Assembly: GCA_910583725.1 (NCBI GenBank)
Contig: CAJTXZ010000015.1
Coordinates: 1-64,000 of the forward strand
DNA length: 64,000 nucleotides
Direction: 5' to 3'
DNA from: an uncultured Vampirovibrio sp.
GTDB lineage: Bacteria > Cyanobacteriota > Vampirovibrionia > Gastranaerophilales > Gastranaerophilaceae
A program made the translations under genes and the position numbers. Below the pieces are notes generated by a model. It ran no database searches and was not told the origin of the DNA. It saw only the letters and a list, made by a program, of their open reading frames with translations. Below, in pieces: positions 18,653-27,085 of this stretch. Each line of letters begins with the position of its first letter. Positions within the stretch are counted from its first letter, which is position 1.

Positions 18653-18658
18653 ATTATA
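18653..18658 (-). promoter_or_regulatory. TATAAT box giving a leaderless glcD-like mRNA
   Basis: On the minus strand TATAAT is followed by seven bases and then the ATG at 18645. Transcription would begin at or next to the start codon. No Shine-Dalgarno can fit. Confidence 0.55.
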
Positions 18659-18660
18659 CT

Positions 18661-18915
18661 TTAAACAAAATTTCTGCGCTTTTCAAAAACACGATGATAT
18701 AAAAAAGGAACATTTTTTATCACAAGTCGTCTCTTAAGAATAATGCCGTATTTGCTACTGTTGGCCGGAAAAAGTGCATCAGGTGCTTTTTTCGGCTTCT
18801 TTATTTGTTTATAAAATTTGAAAATACGACATTTGCTGCAACGTACAAATAATTTTCTATAATGACTGCCATAAAATAAAATGCCCAAAAGAAAGCAATA
18901 GCTCACTTTGGGCAT
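18661..18915 (-). CDS. Doubtful small ORF, 84 aa
   Basis: This ORF lies just upstream of the GlcD-like gene, whose promoter overlaps its end. The translation has an early hydrophobic stretch, a CSKC pair and a basic C-terminus, with no recognised domain. Its ATG lacks a good ribosome-binding site. It could be a relic or noise; it is listed only because nothing else explains the stretch. Confidence 0.25.
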   Translation of the reverse strand: MPKVSYCFLLGILFYGSHYRKLFVRCSKCRIFKFYKQIKKPKKAPDALFPANSSKYGIILKRRLVIKNVPFLYHRVFEKRRNFV

Positions 18916-18972
18916 AAATATAAACCTATTTCCCTATCCAAAATTAATTAACTGTCTTAATTAATCATTCTT

Positions 18973-19467
18973 TTATACAAGCTTAATAGCATTGTTCTTG
19001 ATATCCTGGCTTACAGCCTCAGAAAGCTGCTCTTCCTCGGCCCTTGCTGCAGAAAGCTGTGTCTGAATTTGTTCCTGTTCAAGCTCAAGCTGCTGCTGCT
19101 TTGTATTTATTTCCTGCAATAATGAATCCTGTTGTGTTTGGAATATTGATTCCATATTCATTTGTTCGAATTGATAATTTAAATTTATTTGATCCATAGC
19201 ACTCTGTAAATCCATATAATCGTTAGTGCTCATAGATGTTCCGTCAGAGCTTTGATATTTTGCTCTCGCGCTGTCTAAGAAGTTTGTACGTTGGGCATTC
19301 AGTTGAGAGAGTTTTTGATTTTGTACGGCACCGAGATATCTTTGAGTGTAGGATGATTGGTTTGCCAGGGATTGCTGTTCCTGACTTATTTGAACCAGCC
19401 TGTACTCAAGGTTTGATATCCTTTGCTTTAATGCCATTTTTCTGAGCGATAATGTTACCCAGCCCAT
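18973..19467 (-). CDS. Coiled-coil hypothetical protein (MGWVTLxLRK N-terminus)
   Basis: The 164-residue protein starts at an ATG behind AGGAGAG. It begins MGWVTLSLRKMALKQRIS and then is almost entirely Gln/Glu/Leu-rich helix. Heptad-like stretches run from about residue 12 to 40 and from 105 to 155 (QQQLELEQEQIQTQL), with a Ser/Gly/Asp break between. No signal peptide or membrane helix is present. From memory, similarly starting coiled-coil proteins are common in Gastranaerophilales genomes; their role is unknown to me. It is isolated, with a promoter-like AT-rich region upstream. Confidence 0.7.
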   Translation of the reverse strand: MGWVTLSLRKMALKQRISNLEYRLVQISQEQQSLANQSSYTQRYLGAVQNQKLSQLNAQRTNFLDSARAKYQSSDGTSMSTNDYMDLQSAMDQINLNYQFEQMNMESIFQTQQDSLLQEINTKQQQLELEQEQIQTQLSAARAEEEQLSEAVSQDIKNNAIKLV

Positions 19468-19711
19468 AGTTGTACTCTCCTAAAGTTTTTAATCTCTCGT
19501 GTGGTGTTTTTAAAATCTCTACACTTTAATAAAAACATTCCGTTTTTAAAAATTGCCTTTTTTATTCAACTTTATTAAGTTTTGTAACAATATATACTTT
19601 TTATGCAATTAATATATACAAAAATACTTTATATAAATGTAAGTGAAAAGTTAGTATAAACCAGGAATTTATTTAGCTTAACGGCTACGGACTTTATGGA
19701 GAAAATGTATT

Positions 19712-19740
19712 AATCCGCCAATATAGGCGGATTTTTATTT
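19712..19740 (+). terminator. Rho-independent terminator-like hairpin
   Basis: AATCCGCC pairs perfectly with GGCGGATT around a six-base loop and is followed by TTTTTATTT on the plus strand. No plus-strand gene ends upstream, so it may end an unannotated short transcript starting in the AT-rich region around 19600-19650. The preceding TTATGGAGAAAATG recurs at 26402. Confidence 0.55.
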
Positions 19741-19834
19741 GGAGTATTCTAAACATAGTTCAACGGCGCATTTTAATTTACGGCCGCCTTGATTACTTAA
19801 CGGTATAGCTATTGTGAGATTTTGATAAAAGCCT

Positions 19835-19995
19835 GTAGGTTGGGTTTCAACCCAACATTTCTAAAATCATCAATCCTTGAAATTTTTCATATTCCTATTC
19901 TGCGTGCGTTTTATCCTGAATACAAATAATAACAAAACAATTCTTGCATTGTTTTGTTATTATTTGTTGAGTTACGCTTCGCTAACCCAGCCTAC
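19835..19995. repeat. ~160-bp palindrome-ended repeat, copy A
   Basis: The left end reads GTAGGTTGGGTT and the right end AACCCAGCCTAC, an imperfect terminal inverted repeat. The interior shares long stretches with 25574-25726, such as TTTTATCCTGAATACAAAT and GTTACGCTTCGCTAACCCA. It behaves like a miniature non-coding element. Its right end supplies the last codons and the stop of the small gene at 19982-20239. Confidence 0.8.
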
Positions 19996-20239
19996 GGACT
20001 ATCTCTCTTTTTAAAATGGGACACCAAAGATTATTATCAATTTTGTTTTCAATTCTTGATAATATCCCCGTATTGTCTTGGTTTGTCACAAGCATTTGCT
20101 TTAATATTTCAAAATTATTTTTAATAATTTTATTAATAGCTTTCACTTGTGAATTGTGATAAACATACCAAACCAGAAAAATAAGTGCAGGATACCCTAT
20201 GTTTTCCAATATTGGCGATAGTAAATTTAAAATGTCCAT
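19982..20239 (-). CDS. Small holin/UviB-like membrane protein
   Basis: The 85-residue protein starts at the ATG at 20239 behind AAGGAAGG; a longer in-frame start at 20269 is less likely. It has one N-terminal membrane helix (about residues 13-27, YPALIFLVWYVY) and then a charged helical tail. This is the plan of BhlA/UviB-type small holin-like proteins, but no lysis gene is nearby. The final residues RRLG and the stop codon come from the inserted repeat copy A, so the original C-terminus may have been lost. Confidence 0.5.
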   Translation of the reverse strand: MDILNLLSPILENIGYPALIFLVWYVYHNSQVKAINKIIKNNFEILKQMLVTNQDNTGILSRIENKIDNNLWCPILKREIVRRLG

Positions 20240-20623
20240 AATATTTCCTTCCTTTAACTTAGTGAACAAATTTTTTTAAAACATAAATTCACTATAACCC
20301 TTATCACCACTGCATTTCAAATGAAATATTCCGGGAATTTTTCCATGCACCGTGCACTGAATTGTTCACTGCATAATTCAGTGCATGGTTCACTGCATAA
20401 TGCCCGCACTTCTTCATTTGCAAAGCTTTTGAAGACAAGGTATAGTGAAAAGGTAAAAAATATTTTGTTCACTAAAAACAAAAACCTGAAAACAAAAATC
20501 AAAAATAAAAATAAAAAACGAAAACAAGCAATAATAAAAACACTAAAAACAATAAGAAACAGAAACAAATAAGCCTCTAAAAATCAAAAGAAATATAATA
20601 AAAACAAAAAGGAAATATATAAA
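20240..20623. other. Gene-free stretch with inverted-repeat end and A-rich leader
   Basis: The left half contains the inverted-repeat end at 20319-20365 and an adjoining perfect 10-bp hairpin, GCACTGAATT at 20354-20363 with AATTCAGTGC at 20375-20384. The right half (20440-20620) is very A-rich on the plus strand and leads into the Kelch gene with AAGGAAAT before its ATG. Confidence 0.6.
20319..20365. repeat. 47-bp inverted repeat, left copy
   Basis: It matches the reverse complement of 24166-24212 at 45 of 47 positions by eye. The two copies bracket the Kelch gene and the RTX lipase gene. Confidence 0.85.
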
Positions 20624-21763
20624 ATGAAAACAAAAATTAAAAAAATAATTAAAATAACAATTATAATAATAATTACAATATCAATATTCTGTTTTATTAT
20701 GAAGAACTTCTTCCCTGCTGAATGGTCTTTCATTACTCCTCATAAACAAGGCGATTTTGTGAGGGTGGGGGATACCAATAATTCTGCGAATAGTGCCAAA
20801 ACACTTCTATTAGATAATGGCAATATACTTGTTGTTGGTTTTTATGGTGCAGAAATATATGATTACCAAGCTAGAAGGTTTAAACAAATTACTATTGATA
20901 AAAAATTGTTTGATGGTTTTGTAAACTTAATTGAATTGGATAATAAAACTATATTAATAACCGGGGAACAGTATTCTTATATGTACTCACCTCAACAAGA
21001 TATTTCTAAAGGTTCCGAAATGATTTTTCCAAGAAAGAATAATGCAGTGTTATTATTAAATAGCGGCAAGGTATTTGTTGTGGGTGGTATGAGTTCAGAT
21101 AATAAAGCCGATTATAAAAACTTTAAGTTTACCGAATTTTATAATCCTAAAAATAATCAGTTTGAAAAAGGACCAGATTTACCTGTGGCGCTTCCGTATA
21201 CTCATCAAATTATTCAACTAAGAAATTATGATATTTATGTTTTTGGCTGCACGTATGTTGATGAATACAAATGCGAAGAACGTATCTACAAACTTGTAAA
21301 TAATTCTGATAAGTTTGAATATGTATCAAAGCTTCCAACCCACAGTCATGTTTTTAAGTTGAAATCTGAAAAAATGATAATGTTTTCAACCACAGATAGA
21401 AATAATGGCTCTCCACAAGTTACAATATTTAATCCTAAAACAAATGAGATAGAAAGTCATTCTTTAGACTTACCAAATGGTTATTATGCTGAAACTATTT
21501 TACTTCCAGATGACACCCTTTTATTTATTGGTGGTTCATCAGGGTTTGGAATGAGCTTTAGGCAATATAAAATGGCAAAAATATATAACCCTGAAACAAA
21601 TGAATTTAAAACACTAGAAGCAAAACCAAATTTTCCAAGAAATGGACACAGCGTGGCAACCCTTATGAGGGATGGGAATATTTTAATCATGGGTGGCAAT
21701 AGAAAAAAAACCGATCCTCTTGCTGCTGAAATTTATATGTTTAACAACAAAATTGAACAATAA
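20624..21763 (+). CDS. Membrane-anchored Kelch-repeat beta-propeller protein (paralogue 1)
   Basis: The 379-residue protein has a basic N-terminus and one uncleaved-looking membrane helix (about residues 7-27). Repeats containing L-x-x-G-x-hydrophobic(3)-G-G and EFYNPKxNxFEKGPDLP follow, the pattern of Kelch motifs that fold into a beta-propeller outside the cell membrane. Propellers usually bind partners or glycans; no enzyme residues are evident. Three relatives lie at 24273, 46993 and 48243. The sequence MKNFFPAEWSFITPHKQ is identical in paralogue 2. It begins the segment bracketed by the 47-bp inverted repeat. Confidence 0.8.
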   Translation: MKTKIKKIIKITIIIIITISIFCFIMKNFFPAEWSFITPHKQGDFVRVGDTNNSANSAKTLLLDNGNILVVGFYGAEIYDYQARRFKQITIDKKLFDGFVNLIELDNKTILITGEQYSYMYSPQQDISKGSEMIFPRKNNAVLLLNSGKVFVVGGMSSDNKADYKNFKFTEFYNPKNNQFEKGPDLPVALPYTHQIIQLRNYDIYVFGCTYVDEYKCEERIYKLVNNSDKFEYVSKLPTHSHVFKLKSEKMIMFSTTDRNNGSPQVTIFNPKTNEIESHSLDLPNGYYAETILLPDDTLLFIGGSSGFGMSFRQYKMAKIYNPETNEFKTLEAKPNFPRNGHSVATLMRDGNILIMGGNRKKTDPLAAEIYMFNNKIEQ

Positions 21764-21919
21764 AAGTAAAAAACATTTATAAACAATTGAATTAAACACT
21801 GTATAAATATATCAATGTAACAAAGCGTTCTTTATAGAAAGGAGAAGGTTTAATTTGGAATGCTTAAATTTGATATGCAAAATTACACTTTATAGAAAAC
21901 AAGAAAGGAAATTAAAATT

Positions 21920-24157
21920 ATGACAATTGATGTTGAATTATGTGCGATTTTATCAAAACACGTTTATGATGATAAGAGTTGGCCAGCTGCCATACCTACT
22001 AGCTCTGGTTTTGAAATTGTATCCATAGACAAAATAAATGGTAATTTTGAAAGTATTAATAAAAACTTCTACACCTCTAATTCCGGCTGTCAAGCTGCCT
22101 TCTATTACAATGAGACAACAAATGAAGGTGTTATAGCTTATCGAGGAACCGAACCTGCAAGAGAATTCAATAAAGATATCATGGAAGCTGATTTATGTTT
22201 TTTAACTGGTCTGGTGCCAAAACAATATCATGATGCTAAAACATTTTATGAGGCCGTAATATCAAAATATCCAAATGCCACTATTTATATAACAGGACAT
22301 TCTTTAGGTGGTGGTCTTGCACAGCTTATATGTGCTTATGCATTGAATGATAAATCAAAAATCCATAGTACATTCACCTTCAATGCCCCTGGTGCATATG
22401 CAGTAGCAAAAACATTGAATTTTAAACAATTGACTGGTTATTTAAATGTTATTAATTACTCAATCATGAATGATTGGTGCGGCATGTTTAATGTGCATTT
22501 GGGAGCCTTTAGATTAATACCTCCGTATCCAATTACAAAAGACCCCCTTGTTGATGCGCATTGTGCAATATTGGATATGGATTTCACAAAGATAAAAACA
22601 TACGCACCAAATGGATTTGGCGAAGGCGAAGGTCTGTCTCTTTGGTTTTATGATTCAAAAAATATATTTAGAACTTTTAATGACTTAACAAGTGTTGGTT
22701 TAAAGGCTTTTGGTAATGCTATATCTGTAAGGGTTTCTAAAAAATCTCTTGAAAATGCAATAAATATATTGAGAAGCAATCCTGATCTCATTCAACACGA
22801 ATTCAAATATGAAACTATGAATCAATCCTACATCCTGGGGCTTCCTAATGAAGAAAACACAATCAAAGGTTCTAAAGATAATGAAATAATCTATGGCGGA
22901 AATAAAACTGATTTAATGTCAGGTGGAGCTGGCAACGACACCCTCCATGGCTTCGAAGGAAATGACACCCTAAGAGGTGGCACGTGCAATGACATCCTAT
23001 ACGCAGGTTCTGGCAACGACACCATATACGGCGATACCGGTAATGATGAATTGTATGTAGATACTGGGAATAACAGACTATATGGCGGCTCCGGCAATGA
23101 TAATCTTCATGATGGCCCTGGTAAAAATTATTTATCAGGCGGAACAGGTTACGATATATATATCACAGGAAGACGGTTCGGGCAAAGTACAATAGGAGAT
23201 TCAGATGGTATAGGCGCCATTCAATATGATGGTATTTTCTTAAACAGGGCAACAAGACTTCCAAATGAAGAATACAAATGGAGAGATGATTATGGCAACA
23301 TATTCCAATATATATCTCCAAACCTTATCATCAATAACAAAATTACCGTTCAAAGTTTTAAAAACTGTGATCTAGGTATTTATTTATACAAAGAAGATGG
23401 AACCCCAGAACCCACTATCCCCGGCGGAAATAACTCAGGCGAAGGCGATGACGGAGGAAACGAAGGTAGCGAAGGCGGAAGCGGAGAAGGTGGTTCAGGA
23501 GGCGGCGATGGCTCCGTAATAGGTTCAGGCAAAGGTACAGGTGAATCAAACTATGATCATGATGATGAAGGTAATCTAATCGAAGAAGAAAACCCTAAAG
23601 AAGGTGAAGATGTTCCACCAATAGGCGGACAAATCGGTCCTCAAAAACCCAACGGCGGCGTTGGTGATGTCCCTGATAAAGCTGGTCCCGCCAACACCCA
23701 ACCCGTCGACCCCCTAATCTTCGACCTTGATTTCAACAACATAATCTCTCTATCAAAACCCGAAAATGGAAGAAACTTTGACATTGATAATGATGGCATA
23801 GCACAAAAAGTTGCTTGGATAAATTCAGGTGATGCAATCCTTGTATACGATAGAAACAATAACGGAACAATAGACAACGGATTAGAACTATTCGGAGATA
23901 ACACATTACTTGAAAACGGAGAATACGCTAAATCAGGAATAGAAGCATTAGCTGAATTTGATACAGACAAAGACGGCAAAATCACTATAACTGACCTTAA
24001 ATTCTCTGACCTCAAACTCCTAAAATCCGATAATACAACAATAACTTTAGAAGAAGCAGGAATAAAAGAAATACACCTATCCTATACAACAGTAAACAAA
24101 ACAGATAACAACGGCAATAAACAAATCAAAGAAGCTAAATTCATAACAATTAACTAA
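21920..24157 (+). CDS. RTX-type lipase/esterase with Ca2+-binding repeats
   Basis: The 745-residue protein starts with a class 3 lipase domain: GVIAYRGTEP, then the nucleophile elbow TGHSLGGGLAQ with Ser near residue 128. Residues ~332-410 are hemolysin-type nonapeptides (GGAGNDTLHG, GGSGNDNL) that form a Ca2+ parallel beta-roll. A Gly/Glu/Ser-rich linker and a C-terminal domain with DIDNDGIAQ, DRNNNGTIDNGLELFGD and DTDKDGKI follow, the Ca2+-binding type common at the end of RTX proteins. There is no N-terminal signal, which agrees with type I secretion, but no transporter is nearby. It has an AAGGAAAT site and lies within the inverted-repeat segment. Confidence 0.85.
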   Translation: MTIDVELCAILSKHVYDDKSWPAAIPTSSGFEIVSIDKINGNFESINKNFYTSNSGCQAAFYYNETTNEGVIAYRGTEPAREFNKDIMEADLCFLTGLVPKQYHDAKTFYEAVISKYPNATIYITGHSLGGGLAQLICAYALNDKSKIHSTFTFNAPGAYAVAKTLNFKQLTGYLNVINYSIMNDWCGMFNVHLGAFRLIPPYPITKDPLVDAHCAILDMDFTKIKTYAPNGFGEGEGLSLWFYDSKNIFRTFNDLTSVGLKAFGNAISVRVSKKSLENAINILRSNPDLIQHEFKYETMNQSYILGLPNEENTIKGSKDNEIIYGGNKTDLMSGGAGNDTLHGFEGNDTLRGGTCNDILYAGSGNDTIYGDTGNDELYVDTGNNRLYGGSGNDNLHDGPGKNYLSGGTGYDIYITGRRFGQSTIGDSDGIGAIQYDGIFLNRATRLPNEEYKWRDDYGNIFQYISPNLIINNKITVQSFKNCDLGIYLYKEDGTPEPTIPGGNNSGEGDDGGNEGSEGGSGEGGSGGGDGSVIGSGKGTGESNYDHDDEGNLIEEENPKEGEDVPPIGGQIGPQKPNGGVGDVPDKAGPANTQPVDPLIFDLDFNNIISLSKPENGRNFDIDNDGIAQKVAWINSGDAILVYDRNNNGTIDNGLELFGDNTLLENGEYAKSGIEALAEFDTDKDGKITITDLKFSDLKLLKSDNTTITLEEAGIKEIHLSYTTVNKTDNNGNKQIKEAKFITIN

Positions 24158-24165
24158 CATTTTGC

Positions 24166-24212
24166 ACAATTCAGTGCACGGTGCATGGAATAATTCCTGG
24201 AATATTTCATTT
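24166..24212. repeat. 47-bp inverted repeat, right copy
   Basis: This is the reverse-complement partner of 20319-20365. It starts 8 bases after the stop codon of the RTX lipase gene. Confidence 0.85.
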
Positions 24213-24272
24213 TAATTAAATAAGATAGAAAATAAAAAACAAAAAACAAAAGCAGGGGAGAAACTAAATAAG

Positions 24273-25577
24273 ATGATTAATAAAACAAATGTAAAATTAA
24301 AATTTAAAAATATAATTAAAATAACACTTCTAATAATAATCTCAATGCTAACATTCTGCTTCATTATGAAAAACTTTTTCCCTGCTGAATGGTCTTTCAT
24401 TACTCCGCATAAACAAGGAGACTTTGTGAGGGTGGGGAATGCCAATTTTACAGAACATATTGGAGAACCTATTCTATTTAATAATAAAGTCATATGTCTT
24501 GGTGTAGAAAATAGTGAATACTATGATTTAAAAACAAGAAAATTTTATCCAATAAGTCACAATGGTTTTGTTGCAAACAACTGGCGTGCTTTTATATTAA
24601 AAAATGACAAGTTGATACGATTTGGTAATTATAATAACAAATCTGTTATGTCTGTTTTTGATTTAAATACATTTAAGCTATTAAAAAAAAGCAAAAACAA
24701 TTGTTAAAAGAAAAACATTCTGTCCTGTTAAATTAAAAAATGATAATGTGATTTTAATTGGTGGTGAAACTGGAGATGGATATTCCACAAATGAAACCGA
24801 AATTTATAATCCCTATACTAATCAAGTTAGAAAAGGTCCCAATATGATAACGGGACGAAAAGAACATAAGGCGGCACTACTTAATAATGGGAAGGTATTC
24901 ATTATTGGCGGTAGGTATTCAGATAAATTAAAGAAAGTTGATTTGAAATCTACAGAATTTTATAACCCTAAAACAAATGAATTTGAAAAAGGCCCTGATT
25001 TACCTGTAACACTTTCATATATAAGAGATATTATTCAAGATAAAAAAATGATGTCTATATCTTTGCCTGCACCTTTATTGAAGAAACAAATTGTGAACAG
25101 CGTATTTACAAACTTGCAAATAATTCTAATACTATTGAGTTTATTACCAAATTTTACCCATATGGTAATATGTTTAAATTAAAATCTGGCAAATTAATTG
25201 CAGCTGTTGCAAGTGATTCTAGCCATAAATCTTCAACTCTAGCAGCTATTTTTGATACACAGACCGATAAACTCGAGACGTACCGGCTTGATTTTCCATT
25301 GGATTTTTATACCGAAACAATTTTACTGCCTGATGACACCCTTTTGTTTATTGGCGGTTCATCAGGTTTTGGAATAGGTTTTAAGCAATATAAAATGGCA
25401 AAGATATATGATCTAAAAACAAATGAACTTAAAACCTTAAAAACAAAACCTAATTTTTCCAGAAATGGTCATAGTAAAGCAATTTTATTGCTAGACGGAA
25501 ATGTGTTAATTGGTGGTGGCAGTAAAGATGAGAAAAAACCATATACAACTGAAGTTTATCTGTTTAATAGTCCGTAG
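24273..25577 (+). pseudogene. Kelch paralogue 2, interrupted by two homopolymer frameshifts
   Basis: Aligned with paralogue 1, the protein is complete but needs two frame changes. The first is an extra A in the eight-A run near 24683-24690. The second is a missing A in the seven-A run near 25046, after which NDVYIFACTF.EE.NCEQRIYKLANNS resumes the match. The two shifts cancel, and the final frame reaches a stop at 25575-25577 supplied by the repeat copy B. The N-terminal membrane helix and MKNFFPAEWSFITPHKQ are intact. It may be a real pseudogene, a phase-variable gene or the result of sequencing errors in A runs. Confidence 0.7.
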
Positions 25578-25726
25578 GTTGGGTTTTAACCCAACATTAC
25601 TAAAATCAATTCTATCCTTTAAATTTTTCATACCACACCTGTTTTATCCTGAATACAAATGATGATTAAAACAATTATTACACGGTTTTATTATTTATTG
25701 GGTTACGCTTCGCTAACCCAACCTAC
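25574..25726. repeat. ~155-bp palindrome-ended repeat, copy B
   Basis: It begins GTAGGTTGGGTT and ends AACCCAACCTAC, in the same orientation as copy A. It lies between two convergent genes and supplies the stop codons of both: TAG at 25575 for Kelch 2 and the TAG after RLG for the minus-strand gene. Confidence 0.8.
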
Positions 25727-25973
25727 CTGTTTGTAATTCACTCATGGGTTTATTTCCTAAAGTATCCATTATCCTTGCATCTAAATCATCACTCTTTGTG
25801 GCTGTATTTTTATTATATTCTATTTTACCTTCGTTTTTAAGATATTCTATAGTGTTTTTATTAACAGAAACATTATTACTTTGTGTCCTATACATATATT
25901 CAATAACAGTTCTTGCATATTCAAGATCTTCTTCTTGCTTATTTGATAATATTGCATTTGTAGCGTTATCCAT
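25713..25973 (-). CDS. Small hypothetical protein, ~86 aa
   Basis: The start at 25973 is preferred because GGGGGC precedes it; an in-frame ATG lies four codons upstream at 25985. The protein is polar and helical, with Asn, Lys and Glu rich stretches and no membrane segment. I recognise no family. Its last residues, GRLG and stop, derive from repeat copy B, just as RRLG and stop derive from copy A in the gene at 19982. Confidence 0.45.
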   Translation of the reverse strand: MDNATNAILSNKQEEDLEYARTVIEYMYRTQSNNVSVNKNTIEYLKNEGKIEYNKNTATKSDDLDARIMDTLGNKPMSELQTGRLG

Positions 25974-26005
25974 AATTGCCCCCATAATTATTTCTTAATT
26001 CTTTT

Positions 26006-26259
26006 ATTTATTTGGTGTATATATTTCAAAATTACTTGTTCCGTTTAATCCATTAGGAGAATATATTAACTCTCTCAAAATGCCCTTCATTTTCAAAATT
26101 AAAAGCACAAGCCCTTGTTACAAATATTACTAAAAATAATATTACAAATAATAATAAACTCTTTTTACTCTTCAAAATTACTTTATTAACCAAGTAACCT
26201 TTATTTTCCCTTTCCCCCATCATACTCCCCTTAAACCCAATTTTCAACAAGTTGTACAA
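26006..26259 (-). pseudogene. Probable 5' remnant of a Kelch-type gene
   Basis: The minus-strand ORF encodes a basic start, one membrane helix (KKSLLLFVILFLVIFV) and then NFENEGHFERVNIFS before a stop. A shift of one frame continues PNGLNGTSNFEIYTPNK. Lys-rich start, single helix and FxRV resemble the beginnings of the Kelch paralogues (GDFVRVG, GAFARVS), and FEIYTP resembles their repeat strand. It would be a short decayed copy. The evidence is suggestive only. Confidence 0.35.
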
Positions 26260-26542
26260 AAAGCAAAGCCCTAAGTCTAACCTGGCCAGCTATTGCACTA
26301 AATTATTTAAATTCTAATCTGCACCTAAATATTTCAAATCCTAATTCAAATCTCAAACAAAATAATAACATTGCTCAAACCCAGCCCGCAAATTACAGAT
26401 TTTATGGAGAAAATGCATTGCCATCTTCTATCGCGTATTTTTATTTGCAGTCCACTTGCCCCCAAAAATAGGCACGAACAAATTATTTCTTGCCAAAATC
26501 CTGCAAAAATCATAATTTTGAAGTATTATCTGATATTCAAAG

Positions 26543-26548
26543 TATAAT
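26543..26548 (+). promoter_or_regulatory. TATAAT box close to a start codon
   Basis: TATAAT ends 12 nt before the ATG at 26561 and overlaps a second near-match. No ribosome-binding site is present, so the transcript has a very short or no leader. Confidence 0.45.
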
Positions 26549-26560
26549 ATAATTTTTGCT

Positions 26561-27085
26561 ATGAAAAAAATAATCGTGATATCAGGAAAACAGTACTCAG
26601 GAAAAGATACTCTAGCAAAACTTTTGCTTAATGAATTTGAAAGCTTTAAAAGAATTGGCATAGGCGATGCCATAAAACTAATGTATGCAAAAAACAATAG
26701 TTTAACGTTTGATGAAATAGAAAACAATAAATCAAAATTTAGAACAGATCTTATAAGGCTTGGTGACTGGGGTAGAAAACAAAATCCTGATTTTTGGCTG
26801 AATGAAATTCTGAATATGAACACTGATATAATTGTACCTGATTTGCGCCTTGAGCATGAACTAGATGTTTTCAAAGCTAATAATGCCTTTATGATTAGGG
26901 TTGAAGCCGCATTGGATGCCCGCAAAGCACGCGGTATCATTACAAATGAAAATGATTTAACAGAAACTGCTCTTGATAATTATGATGGCTGGAATTATAA
27001 GATAGACAATAGTTTTGATTTTGAAACATTAAAAAATAACGCCGCACCATTGATTGCAGCCATAAAAGGGTATTTTGTACCTTAG
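26561..27085 (+). CDS. P-loop (deoxy)nucleoside-monophosphate-kinase-like protein
   Basis: The 174-residue protein begins with a strand and Walker A motif, ISGKQYSGKDTLAKLL. RIGIGDAIK and a later VPDLRLEHEL with VRVEAAL-like strand follow, the order found in small dNMP-kinase-like P-loop proteins, including phage deoxynucleotide kinases. It likely phosphorylates a nucleotide or a similar small substrate, which cannot be named. Its stop codon abuts that of the convergent kinase gene. Confidence 0.65.
   Translation: MKKIIVISGKQYSGKDTLAKLLLNEFESFKRIGIGDAIKLMYAKNNSLTFDEIENNKSKFRTDLIRLGDWGRKQNPDFWLNEILNMNTDIIVPDLRLEHELDVFKANNAFMIRVEAALDARKARGIITNENDLTETALDNYDGWNYKIDNSFDFETLKNNAAPLIAAIKGYFVP

Larger units (their letters stand above)
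25986..26560. other. Gene-poor stretch with a likely Kelch-gene remnant
   Basis: Apart from the small remnant at 26006-26259 nothing coding is evident. A segment at 26402-26415, TTATGGAGAAAATG, repeats one at 19694. The TATAAT of the next gene lies at 26543-26548. Confidence 0.5.

Noticed and set aside
24680..24690. Programmed ribosomal frameshift in Kelch paralogue 2
   Set aside because: A second, opposite shift would also be needed 360 bp later, and the intact paralogues need none. Indels in A runs are simpler.
26428..26940. 170-codon minus-strand ORF over the P-loop kinase gene
   Set aside because: The plus-strand protein has a clear Walker A motif. The antisense product is Ser/Leu/Phe-rich shadow sequence.
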